Assembly: GCA_030456405.1 (NCBI GenBank)
Contig: JAKDNQ010000096.1
Span: 1 to 7,672 of the forward strand
Length of the DNA stretch: 7,672 bases
Direction: 5' to 3'
From: Nitrospira sp.
GTDB taxonomy: Bacteria > Nitrospirota > Nitrospiria > Nitrospirales > Nitrospiraceae
The notes under the pieces were generated by a model, which ran no database searches, was not told the DNA's origin, and saw only the letters and a list, made by a program, of their open reading frames with translations. A program made the translations under genes and the position numbers. This document shows, one piece after another, positions 1 through 5,886 of the stretch (position 1 is the first letter of the stretch; every line of letters begins with the position of its first letter).

Positions 1-1097
1 GGAATGAATTGCACGCCGGCTTTCCGGCCAAGATTGCCGGCCAAGGCATTCAAGCCGTGAATGGCCACGAGTGAAGCCGTGCCGTTCGTATGGGCGCAGG
101 CAGGACCCCCGCCTATGGCAAGCGGAGCACGCGCCTCGGAAAACTCGCGGGCGAGGCGGACGATCAGCTCGTGCGGGACCTCCGTGGCGCTTTCAATTTC
201 TTCCAAATCGACCGCGCCATAAAACGACTTGTATGGAGCCAGCTCCTGCTTAGACATCGTGACCCGCTCGTCACGGAGCATCATATGTCCGATGGCCAGC
301 GCCAGCAGTCCCTCAGTCCCAGGCTTGATGGGAATCCACCGATCGGCGTTGGCGCCGGTCAACGACATGCGAGGCTCGATCTGGATAAATCTCCCGCGTG
401 TCGCTGGACGTCCTTGCCGCATTTGGCCGAAGGCAATGCCCATCGCCACCGGCGACAGCCACTGTTCGAGGAACGGGGCGCCGAATGACAAGAGGTAGTC
501 GGCATGCGCGAAATCATATCGAGGAGCGATATCAACCCCCATGCAGTCTCGCCAGGCGGCATGAAGCGGGATCTCGGCATCGGGCGCATAGCGATAGAGC
601 CGGCCGCCGATCCCCTTCATGAAATCGCTCAACAACCGGCCCAGCGTTCCTGACACAGGCCGGGAAATCATGATGGGAGCCGCTTTGCCCCGCAGAGCTT
701 CAACACATCGGCGCAAACCCTCGTCCCATTCGATCGGTTCGAACGTGCCCTCACCTCGCCGACCCTTCCGCTGAAGCGGCTGTCTCAACCGGTCAGGATT
801 GTACAGACTTTGCAAGGACGCCTGTCCTTTGGCGCACAGCTTCCCTTGATTCAGCGGATGATCGGGATTGCCTTCGATTTTTTTCGCTCGCCCTTCCATC
901 ACCCGAACAAGCACACCACAGCCAGCAGCACACTCGTGACAGGTGGAGGCATACCAGTTATCGACTCCAGGAATAATTTCATCGTCCGGTAGGAGGTACG
1001 GAATGAGCCGGTGCGCTTGACGTTCGCAACCGGGTAGCACACTCGCAGTGGCGGCAAAGGCGGCTGTTTTGAGGAATGTCCGACGTTTTAAATCCAT
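1..1097 (-). CDS. Tat-exported molybdopterin-oxidoreductase-family protein, ActB-like (partial, 3' end outside window)
   Basis: The first 365 residues are present and open to the window edge. The N-terminus carries a twin-arginine motif (RRTFLK, residues 5-10), a short hydrophobic stretch and LPGC (21-24), so Tat export and possibly lipidation are likely. Four cysteines at C53, C56, C60 and C88 form the CX2CX3CX27C pattern that binds [4Fe-4S] in this superfamily. Later segments also fit it: 'DYLLSFGAPFLEQW' (200-213), 'IEPRMSLTGANADRW' (240-254) and 'PGTEG' (259-263). I see no obvious Cys or Ser molybdenum ligand in residues 165-190, which resembles ActB of alternative complex III; this is a by-eye judgement. 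The ATG at 1097 is chosen because the Tat motif follows directly, but no Shine-Dalgarno precedes it. The gene lies 93 nt behind the pentaheme cytochrome gene, the ActA-ActB order. Alternatives are a PsrA/TtrA-type catalytic subunit; the missing C-terminus would decide. Confidence 0.85.
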   Translation of the reverse strand, partial: MDLKRRTFLKTAAFAATASVLPGCERQAHRLIPYLLPDDEIIPGVDNWYASTCHECAAGCGVLVRVMEGRAKKIEGNPDHPLNQGKLCAKGQASLQSLYNPDRLRQPLQRKGRRGEGTFEPIEWDEGLRRCVEALRGKAAPIMISRPVSGTLGRLLSDFMKGIGGRLYRYAPDAEIPLHAAWRDCMGVDIAPRYDFAHADYLLSFGAPFLEQWLSPVAMGIAFGQMRQGRPATRGRFIQIEPRMSLTGANADRWIPIKPGTEGLLALAIGHMMLRDERVTMSKQELAPYKSFYGAVDLEEIESATEVPHELIVRLAREFSEARAPLAIGGGPACAHTNGTASLVAIHGLNALAGNLGRKAGVQFI

Positions 1098-1105
1098 TTC
1101 ATCGC

Positions 1106-1185
1106 GTGAGGCGTCAGGAGTAAGGCGTTAGGCGAATAAGATTCCAGTGTCTCCATCACCTCACCCTTTACCCCTTACCCCTCAC
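1106..1185. repeat. Two inverted arrays of GTNAGG-type heptamers forming a long imperfect hairpin
   Basis: On the plus strand four 7-nt units run from 1106: GTGAGGC, GTCAGGA, GTAAGGC, GTTAGGC. On the minus strand four similar units run from 1185 downward: GTGAGGG, GTAAGGG, GTAAAGG, GTGAGGT. The two arrays face each other. By hand, 1106-1132 pairs with 1159-1185 at 21 Watson-Crick positions plus one G-T out of 27, with a 26-nt loop. The array fills almost the whole gap between the cytochrome stop (1191) and the molybdopterin-protein start (1097). Tandem heptanucleotide repeats are known in other bacteria, for example the STRR repeats of cyanobacteria. Whether this one is mobile, structural or regulatory cannot be told here. 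Confidence 0.75.
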
Positions 1186-1190
1186 GTCCT

Positions 1191-1709
1191 CTATTTGTGG
1201 CACGTCAAACAGTCCTGAGAACCACCGTTTTGCTGATGGCAGGACAGGCACCAGCCCATCTCGTAACTGGCGGCACGAGGTGTCGACGACATTTCCTTAA
1301 CCTGGCCATGACAATTCACGCATTGCAACCCGGTGCGCAGATGCATTTCGTGCGTGAAATAGACGAAGTCCGGCAGCCGATGCAGTCTGATCCAGGGAAT
1401 CGGTTCTTTGTTCTCCCAATAGGCCAACAGCTTCAGGGTCTCCGTGGTTTCCTCGACGAGATTGCGATGGCAGCTCAAACAGAGTTGCATCGAGGGCACG
1501 TTTGCGACAGCCGACACAGCAGCCGAGCGATGGCAATAGAGGCAATCGATCCTCAGTTCGCCGGCATGGCGGGCATGGCTGAAAAACACCGGCTGGATGT
1601 CTTGACTGCTGGAATCGGAACTGCCGGTGGAATAGATCAGTCCCACACCTACGGTTAAGAGACCGGTCAGCATGAGGACCAAGATCGCGCTCACCATTGA
1701 GCCGCTCAT
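1191..1709 (-). CDS. Membrane-anchored pentaheme cytochrome c, ActA-like / class III type
   Basis: A 172-residue protein with one N-terminal membrane segment (about residues 5-27) followed by a periplasmic domain. It has five CXXCH heme c sites: C56-H60, C77-H81, C130-H134, C154-H158 and C167-H171. Extra histidines at 45, 48, 110, 120 and 123 are suitable distal ligands. The spacing 'FSHARH' before the first CXXCH is typical of class III (c3/c7-type) multiheme cytochromes. Size, single membrane helix and five hemes match ActA, the pentaheme subunit of alternative complex III. The neighbouring ActB-like gene downstream supports that, so electron transfer between a quinol-reactive membrane complex and periplasmic acceptors is the likely role. 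A second ATG at residue 5 is a possible start; only a weak GGCAGG precedes the first. The protein ends right after the fifth heme site. A related quinone-linked complex other than true ACIII remains possible. Confidence 0.92.
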   Translation of the reverse strand: MSGSMVSAILVLMLTGLLTVGVGLIYSTGSSDSSSQDIQPVFFSHARHAGELRIDCLYCHRSAAVSAVANVPSMQLCLSCHRNLVEETTETLKLLAYWENKEPIPWIRLHRLPDFVYFTHEMHLRTGLQCVNCHGQVKEMSSTPRAASYEMGWCLSCHQQNGGSQDCLTCHK

Positions 1710-1843
1710 TGAAAACCTGCCACGAGAGCCTTTCCAGGCGTGGAGGCGCCGGTTTATTCCGCGTAGGGTAATCTAAGCTCGCGTCTTTGTTTTATTGTGT
1801 CTCTCGCATCCTGCTGAGTCTGGTATACCGTGGACAGAGGAGA

Positions 1844-1873
1844 AAGAGACCTAGGGTGCTCCCTAGTCCTCTT
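1844..1873 (-). terminator. Stem-loop around CTAGGG-TGCT-CCCTAG, possible terminator of the SulP-CA gene
   Basis: The core CTAGGG (1851-1856) and CCCTAG (1861-1866) are perfect arms around a 4-nt loop. Read as minus-strand RNA the stem extends to 13 positions on each side (1861-1873 with 1844-1856), interrupted only by a G-A mismatch and a G-U wobble. It lies about 70 nt past the SulP-CA stop, and its 3' arm ends in a pyrimidine-rich CTCTTTCTCC. The stem is better paired in minus-strand than plus-strand RNA, which fits a terminator for the minus-strand gene. The U-tract is weak, and the core recurs upstream of another gene, so an operator is the main alternative. Confidence 0.4.
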
Positions 1874-1944
1874 AAAGGGATCCAATCCTTACCTCTCTCT
1901 AAGCATCCTCCTAGCTCGATCGTCCAGTTTCCTCATTCGCGCGG

Positions 1945-4209
1945 TCAAACCCCGTTCTGAGACATCACGTGATGCATTCCGTCCTCTGCCAGAAACTCGA
2001 TCTCTCCCGTGCCGACATCGTACATCGCGCCGATGATCGCGATCCGCCGTTCCTGAACAAGGCCTCCGAGCGTCCGGCTCTGCAGGCGCATCTGTCTAAC
2101 CACCCGCAATACGTTGCGACGGGCCACGGCATCGACGAACGATTCCCGTTCGGCCGCCGATCGTGCTTCGACGGTGCCGCAGATAGCTGGATCGATCGAT
2201 AGCTGAATGTCTTTTAGGATGTGGTCGATGTGCTGGCAACCTGTGGCCTCGACGGCAGTCTTGCTCGCGCAGATGAGGTTGATCGCCGTGGTCACGGCGC
2301 CGCACCGCGTATGCCCCATCACCAGGACCAACTTGGCCCCGGCTATAGCACACCCGAACTCCACGCTAGCCAGAACCTCTCGGCTTGTGACGTTGCCGGC
2401 GATGCGAACACTGAAGATGTCACCCACCCCCAGATCGAAGATCAACTCGGCTGGTACGCGAGAGTCGATGCAACCGAGCACGACAGCTAAGGGATGCTGC
2501 CCTTCGGCCGTGGCATCCACCTGGCGGACGAGGTCACGAGTCAGGCGTCGGCCAGTGCGGAACCGTGCATGGCCGTCCTTCAGGATTTGCAATACCTGCT
2601 GCGGGGTGAGTGCATGCTGAAGGTCGCGGGTGGAATAGTCCACATACTGGGTATGATCCTCGAGTTCATACTCGCTCCGAAACCCAAGCAAACTCACCTC
2701 CACACCTCGCGCCGGTCCCGTTTGCTCCTTGAAGTCCCGGATCAGGCCAAGCACGTCCGGATCGATGTAGTCCGTGTTCTGCGCATCGAGCAAGACGTGC
2801 CCGCCGCGGCGCGCCTCGCCTAACACCTTGGACAGGGCGGCGCGATTCAGGAAGCTCTCCTGATTGGCCAGTTCGATGTGCAACACATCGCTGCCCAGGT
2901 GCTTCTCCACGAAGCGGCGGATCGGGCGGCGCATGTTGCTGTGGAGAATGAAACTGATGCCCACCGCCAGCCCGATCAGAATCCCGATCAGCAGATCGGT
3001 CAGGACGATGGCCGCTACAGTCAGCACAAAGGGAATGAACTGGTACCGTCCCTGGCTCCACATCTGCTTCACCAATGCGGGGCTGACCAATTTGACTCCC
3101 GTGACCAATAGGATGGCCGCCAAGCAGGCCAGAGGAATCGAGTTCAGCCATACCGGCAAGAACGCGACGCTGACCAGCAATAACACTCCATGGACGATCG
3201 CTGAGAGCTTCGTCTTGCCCCCAGCATTGATATTGACCGAACTTCGGACAATGACTGACGTGATCGGAAGTCCGCCGATCAACCCGACGGTCACATTCCC
3301 GATCCCCTGAGCCAGCAGTTCCCGGCTTGGGGGCGAGGTACGCTGCTGCGGATCGATCCTATCGACCGCTTCCAGGTTCACTAATGTCTCCAACGAAGCC
3401 ACGACAGCAAGCGTCGCAGCGGCGATGTACACCGCCGGGTTCGACCACTGTGAGAAGTCGGGCGATTGCAGAAACCCGAGGAACCCGCTCAGGCTGTCCG
3501 CCACTGGCACCTGCACGAGGTGGCTCGCCTCGATGACCCAGTCCCCGCCGAGTTGCCGGAACAATACGCTCATTCCCACCCCGAGCATCACCACCATGAG
3601 GGGCGCAGGGACAGGCGAATTCTTCAACGGCTTCCATCTATCCCAGACAACCAATACGATGATCGACAAGAGACCGATCATGGCCGCTGCCGGATGGATG
3701 TCCACGAAGGTTCGGGCGAGTTCGGAGAATGTGTTCTCGTGATCCATCTGCTGGAAGGCCATATCGTCTTCCGGGTCGGTATCATGGCCGAAGAGATGGG
3801 GGATTTGTTTCAGGATCAAGATGACGCCGATCGCGGCGAGCAGACCCTTGATCACACTGGACGGAAAGAACGACGCGATGAACCCGGCGCGAGCAAGGCC
3901 CAGGCCGATCTGGATTAGCCCTGCGAGAACCACTGCCAGCAGGAACGCCGGAAAGGATCCGAGTGACACGATCTGAGCGGACACGACCGCCGTCAAGCCT
4001 GCAGCCGGGCCACAGACGCTGGTCTGTGACCCACTCAACATCCCCACGAGAATGCCGCCGATGATCCCAGCCAGAACCCCCGAAAACAATGGGGCGCCGG
4101 ATGCCAGCGCCACCCCCAGACACAAGGGCAGAGCCACGAGGAACACGACCAAGCTGGCCGTAACGTCGCGCGGCAGGGCGGCAAATGACGGGCTGCTACC
4201 CGGAGGCAT
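1945..4209 (-). CDS. SulP-family anion (bicarbonate-type) transporter fused to a beta-carbonic anhydrase
   Basis: A 754-residue fusion. Residues about 14-425 form a polytopic SulP membrane domain with 'GPAAGLTAVV' (67-76), 'FFPSSVIKGLLAAIGVIL' (114-131) and 'NAGGKTKLSAIVHG' (328-341). Residues about 440-545 look like a cytosolic STAS domain ('LLDAQNTDYIDPDVLGL', 473-489). Residues about 545-750 are a beta-carbonic anhydrase with the zinc ligands and catalytic dyad visible: C580, D582 and R584 in 'GCIDSRVP', and H633 and C636 in 'GHTRCGAV'. SulP-carbonic anhydrase fusions of this length are known, for example mycobacterial Rv3273. The likely role is HCO3- or other anion transport across the inner membrane coupled to CO2/HCO3- interconversion on the cytosolic side. 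The substrate is inferred, since SulP members also move sulfate and other anions. An AAGGAG lies at 4226-4221, 11 nt before the ATG. All catalytic residues are intact and the frame is continuous. Confidence 0.95.
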   Translation of the reverse strand: MPPGSSPSFAALPRDVTASLVVFLVALPLCLGVALASGAPLFSGVLAGIIGGILVGMLSGSQTSVCGPAAGLTAVVSAQIVSLGSFPAFLLAVVLAGLIQIGLGLARAGFIASFFPSSVIKGLLAAIGVILILKQIPHLFGHDTDPEDDMAFQQMDHENTFSELARTFVDIHPAAAMIGLLSIIVLVVWDRWKPLKNSPVPAPLMVVMLGVGMSVLFRQLGGDWVIEASHLVQVPVADSLSGFLGFLQSPDFSQWSNPAVYIAAATLAVVASLETLVNLEAVDRIDPQQRTSPPSRELLAQGIGNVTVGLIGGLPITSVIVRSSVNINAGGKTKLSAIVHGVLLLVSVAFLPVWLNSIPLACLAAILLVTGVKLVSPALVKQMWSQGRYQFIPFVLTVAAIVLTDLLIGILIGLAVGISFILHSNMRRPIRRFVEKHLGSDVLHIELANQESFLNRAALSKVLGEARRGGHVLLDAQNTDYIDPDVLGLIRDFKEQTGPARGVEVSLLGFRSEYELEDHTQYVDYSTRDLQHALTPQQVLQILKDGHARFRTGRRLTRDLVRQVDATAEGQHPLAVVLGCIDSRVPAELIFDLGVGDIFSVRIAGNVTSREVLASVEFGCAIAGAKLVLVMGHTRCGAVTTAINLICASKTAVEATGCQHIDHILKDIQLSIDPAICGTVEARSAAERESFVDAVARRNVLRVVRQMRLQSRTLGGLVQERRIAIIGAMYDVGTGEIEFLAEDGMHHVMSQNGV

Positions 4210-4512
4210 GTTTGATAATGCTCCTTGTTAAAGACGAACAAACTTTAAGAAAGCCCCTTTCGAGCCGCGACCCGCTGTATCACCTTGATCAACTCCACCA
4301 CGGCAATGGGTATCAAAAAAGAGGCGGTGATCACTTTCCCCAGTCGGCGACGGTGGGCGGGACGGTATGAAGTATCCATGGCAAAAGCGATAGCCATAGC
4401 CGCAACCAGTCAAGCGACGATTGACGCTCTGCTCTGAAGCTTTCCGCGCCCATTCATTTAAGGGAGGAATTTCCTGGCGGAGCGAAGAATGCAGGCGAGG
4501 TCACTCCTTTTC
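4210..4512. other. Intergenic region between response regulator and SulP-CA gene
   Basis: This 303-nt stretch holds the possible small gene at 4397-4245 and the SulP-CA ribosome binding site at 4226-4221. I see no terminator with a U-tract after the response regulator, and no convincing -35/-10 pair for the transporter. A short palindrome AGGAAATTCCT (minus strand) lies near 4465-4475; nothing else stands out. Confidence 0.5.
4245..4397 (-). CDS. Possible 50-residue small membrane or amphipathic protein upstream of SulP-CA
   Basis: An ATG-to-TAA frame of 50 residues ends 35 nt before the SulP-CA start. It has a basic, His/Arg-rich N-terminal third (YRPAHRRRLGK, residues 11-21) and then a hydrophobic stretch (about 22-42) containing one Glu and one or two Lys, then a basic tail ending RKGLS. 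This could be a single membrane helix or an amphipathic helix. Codon choice looks plausibly coding, but no Shine-Dalgarno precedes either ATG (residue 1 or 7). I recognise no family. It may simply be leader sequence of the transporter gene. Confidence 0.25.
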   Translation of the reverse strand: MAIAFAMDTSYRPAHRRRLGKVITASFLIPIAVVELIKVIQRVAARKGLS

Positions 4513-4938
4513 CTATCCATGTTCGATTATTCCCGCAGGTAATAGCTTCTCCCGTGAACTCTCGGAATGTGCGGGTAGGACATCTCGGACGATTGCCTTG
4601 ATCTTGCCGCATAGGCCCGGCGTCTCCTTGATGAGAACTGCCGATGCGCCTACTCCAAGCGTCGCTGCCGCAAACTCAGGCTCTACTTGATCGGTCAAAA
4701 CTATGATCTTCATGTCAGGCATCAGGGCTTCGAGTTGGCGAACCGCATCGAGTCTGGTCATCGCCGGCATGTCGATGTTGGTGATAATGATATGCGGGTC
4801 AAACGCCACTACCGCCGCAATCACGGCTGTCCCGTCGCTCACGGTCGCCACAGTGCAGAAGTCGTCTGAGAGTAGATCCCCAAGATACCGAAGGAAAAGC
4901 GCGTCATCGTCCGCAATCAACAGTCGAACGTTCTTCAT
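4513..4938 (-). CDS. Single-domain response regulator (REC) with Asn at the phospho-acceptor position
   Basis: A 141-residue receiver domain without an output domain. The acidic cluster D10-D12, T82 ('VLTD') and the conserved lysine K104 are present. In the phospho-acceptor segment 'IIITNIDMP' (50-58) the usual Asp is Asn54 (codon AAC), so standard aspartyl phosphorylation should not occur unless the residue is changed. The following 'MPAMTRLDA' also departs from the usual MPGMNGLEA, and Glu replaces the Pro that normally follows the lysine. A Ser/Glu-rich tail of about 20 residues follows the domain. AAGGAGA at 4951-4945 lies 6 nt before the ATG and fixes the start. No kinase is adjacent. 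It could be a phosphorylation-independent adaptor, a pseudo-receiver that binds a partner, or a relic; its intact length and good ribosome binding site argue against decay. Confidence 0.92.
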   Translation of the reverse strand: MKNVRLLIADDDALFLRYLGDLLSDDFCTVATVSDGTAVIAAVVAFDPHIIITNIDMPAMTRLDAVRQLEALMPDMKIIVLTDQVEPEFAAATLGVGASAVLIKETPGLCGKIKAIVRDVLPAHSESSREKLLPAGIIEHG

Positions 4939-4980
4939 GGGCCATCTCCTTCGTTTTGAAAAGAGTCGCGGGAAATAGCA

Positions 4981-4995
4981 GGACGGCTCCCGTCC
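4981..4995 (-). promoter_or_regulatory. Perfect hairpin in the leader of the Asn-type response regulator gene
   Basis: GGACGG-CTC-CCGTCC forms a perfect 6-bp stem with a 3-nt loop, ending 43 nt upstream of the ATG at 4938. It could be an RNA leader structure or a protein-binding inverted repeat. No T-run follows, so I do not call it a terminator. Confidence 0.4.
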
Positions 4996-5024
4996 ACAGT
5001 ATCGAAAGACGGACCCAAGGAGTA

Positions 5025-5040
5025 CTAGAGACTTCCCTAG
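5025..5040. promoter_or_regulatory. Second copy of the CTAGRG-N4-CCCTAG palindrome, upstream of the response regulator
   Basis: CTAGAG-ACTT-CCCTAG matches the palindrome at 1851-1866 at 11 of 12 arm positions, with the same 4-nt spacer. Its flanking bases (A and T) extend the dyad by one pair. It lies 87-102 nt upstream of the response regulator start at 4938. CTAG is usually rare in bacterial DNA, which makes two such copies notable. A shared operator is one reading; here the short, mismatched stem fits an operator better than a terminator. Confidence 0.35.
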
Positions 5041-5085
5041 TTCGCTATGCTTTGAGCGGAAGCGTCATTCTCCTTAAGAAAAGAG

Positions 5086-5153
5086 CATGTGGCGTATGGC
5101 CGATAGCGTGTGTAGACAAGACAGGACTTTCTTTGTTCGTGCTATACGCCATG
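5086..5153. repeat. Imperfect inverted repeat CATG(T)GGCGTAT / ATACGCCATG
   Basis: CATG-T-GGCGTAT at 5086-5097 is the reverse complement, apart from one bulged base, of ATACGCCATG at 5144-5153, giving an 11-pair stem around about 46 nt. An inner ATAGC/GCTAT pair (5103-5107, 5141-5145) offers an alternative fold. A second small hairpin, CTCGAT-CTCC-ATCGAG at 5163-5178, lies just beyond and is flanked by a direct repeat ATAGGCT (5157-5163 and 5179-5185). Function unknown. Confidence 0.4.
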
Positions 5154-5319
5154 AGCCATAGGCTCGATCTCCATCGAGATAGGCTTCGGGGAAGCAATTT
5201 CGCCACGAACCGGTCATGAATCTTGAATCATGCAGGCTTGGAGATCGGCAGGAGACGATGGTTGCTGCACAACGGAGAGCACCCTCAACCGATCCGGTGT
5301 TCTTGTGCTCTCGTCGTAT

Positions 5320-5886
5320 TTATGGGTCAATGTCGCTCTCGATGGCCCTTGCACTGGCATCCGCCGCTTCAGCGACCGCACGAAGCTTCTGCACGAACGT
5401 CCATTGACGTTGAATCAACTCTTCATCCCGCCCCATTCCCCAGTCGCGCGACAGAGTGTTGATTTCGTGATCGCGCCGGTCCGCCGTGTGGCGCAAGGTA
5501 TCGGCGAGGTATCGAAGCTCCGAACCAATGCCCATTTCGCGCGCCTGCTCTGCGTCGCGAGGTCGTTCTGCCCATGGGAAAGCGGGTATTTCGACGGCGT
5601 TCGGCGAAGGGACAAAAGGGACGACAGCTGTAAAGACTGGGGGCGCCGGCGCATCCTTCGATTCGATCTTCCTATTCACGCGCAATCGCGCCTCGCGGTT
5701 TGTTGCATACTTCACAAGGGAATCTGTCGTGGTCATCCTCAATCCCTCATCGTTGACGATCGGTTCGGACACCGTCATTGTCTTTGAAAAATCAAACGGC
5801 ACTGGGTCGGCCGCATGGCTGACGAATGCCATGCCAAGGCTCATGACCATCACCATCGCACCCGCAAGACTTCGTCTAAATGTCAT
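5320..5886 (-). CDS. Exported hypothetical protein with proline-rich linker and helical C-terminus
   Basis: I do not recognise a family. From the ATG at 5886 the 188-residue product has a clear Sec signal peptide: MTFRR, a hydrophobic run (6-22) and SHA-A, with cleavage near residue 25 or 26. The mature protein has an Arg/Lys-rich part (60-77), a proline-rich segment (79-110) and a charged, probably alpha-helical or coiled C-terminus (about 112-186). There are no cysteines, heme sites or known catalytic motifs. An in-frame start at 5937 exists, but the 5886 start is preferred because GAGGTG lies at 5897-5892, 5 nt upstream, and the signal peptide begins there. Its start overlaps the end of the upstream lipoprotein gene by 11 nt, which implies co-transcription and probable translational coupling. 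The pair probably acts together in the periplasm or envelope; the role is unknown. Confidence 0.8.
   Translation of the reverse strand: MTFRRSLAGAMVMVMSLGMAFVSHAADPVPFDFSKTMTVSEPIVNDEGLRMTTTDSLVKYATNREARLRVNRKIESKDAPAPPVFTAVVPFVPSPNAVEIPAFPWAERPRDAEQAREMGIGSELRYLADTLRHTADRRDHEINTLSRDWGMGRDEELIQRQWTFVQKLRAVAEAADASARAIESDIDP

Larger units (their letters stand above)
4939..5319. other. 381-nt intergenic region rich in inverted repeats
   Basis: No credible gene on either strand. Besides the response regulator ribosome binding site at 4951-4945, it holds, in order, the hairpin at 4981-4995, the CTAG palindrome at 5025-5040, the inverted repeat at 5086-5153 and the CTCGAT hairpin at 5163-5178. It should contain the promoter of the response regulator gene and the 3' end of the upstream transcript. 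I could not identify a confident -35/-10 pair or a U-tract terminator. Confidence 0.5.

Noticed and set aside
1106..1185. CRISPR-like array
   Set aside because: Units are only 7 nt, contiguous and without spacers, and the two halves are inverted; no cas genes are present.
1197..1658. 153-residue plus-strand frame
   Set aside because: It is the antisense of the pentaheme cytochrome, whose five CXXCH motifs make the minus strand the coding one.
2207..2620. 137-residue plus-strand frame
   Set aside because: It lies opposite the carbonic anhydrase domain, which has all catalytic residues intact.
4421..4690. 89-residue plus-strand frame across the response regulator 3' end
   Set aside because: It mostly mirrors the receiver gene on the opposite strand and shows no domain.
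5230..5787. 185-residue plus-strand frame
   Set aside because: It overlaps the exported protein gene, which has a signal peptide, a ribosome binding site and coupling to its upstream neighbour; the plus-strand product shows no recognisable features.
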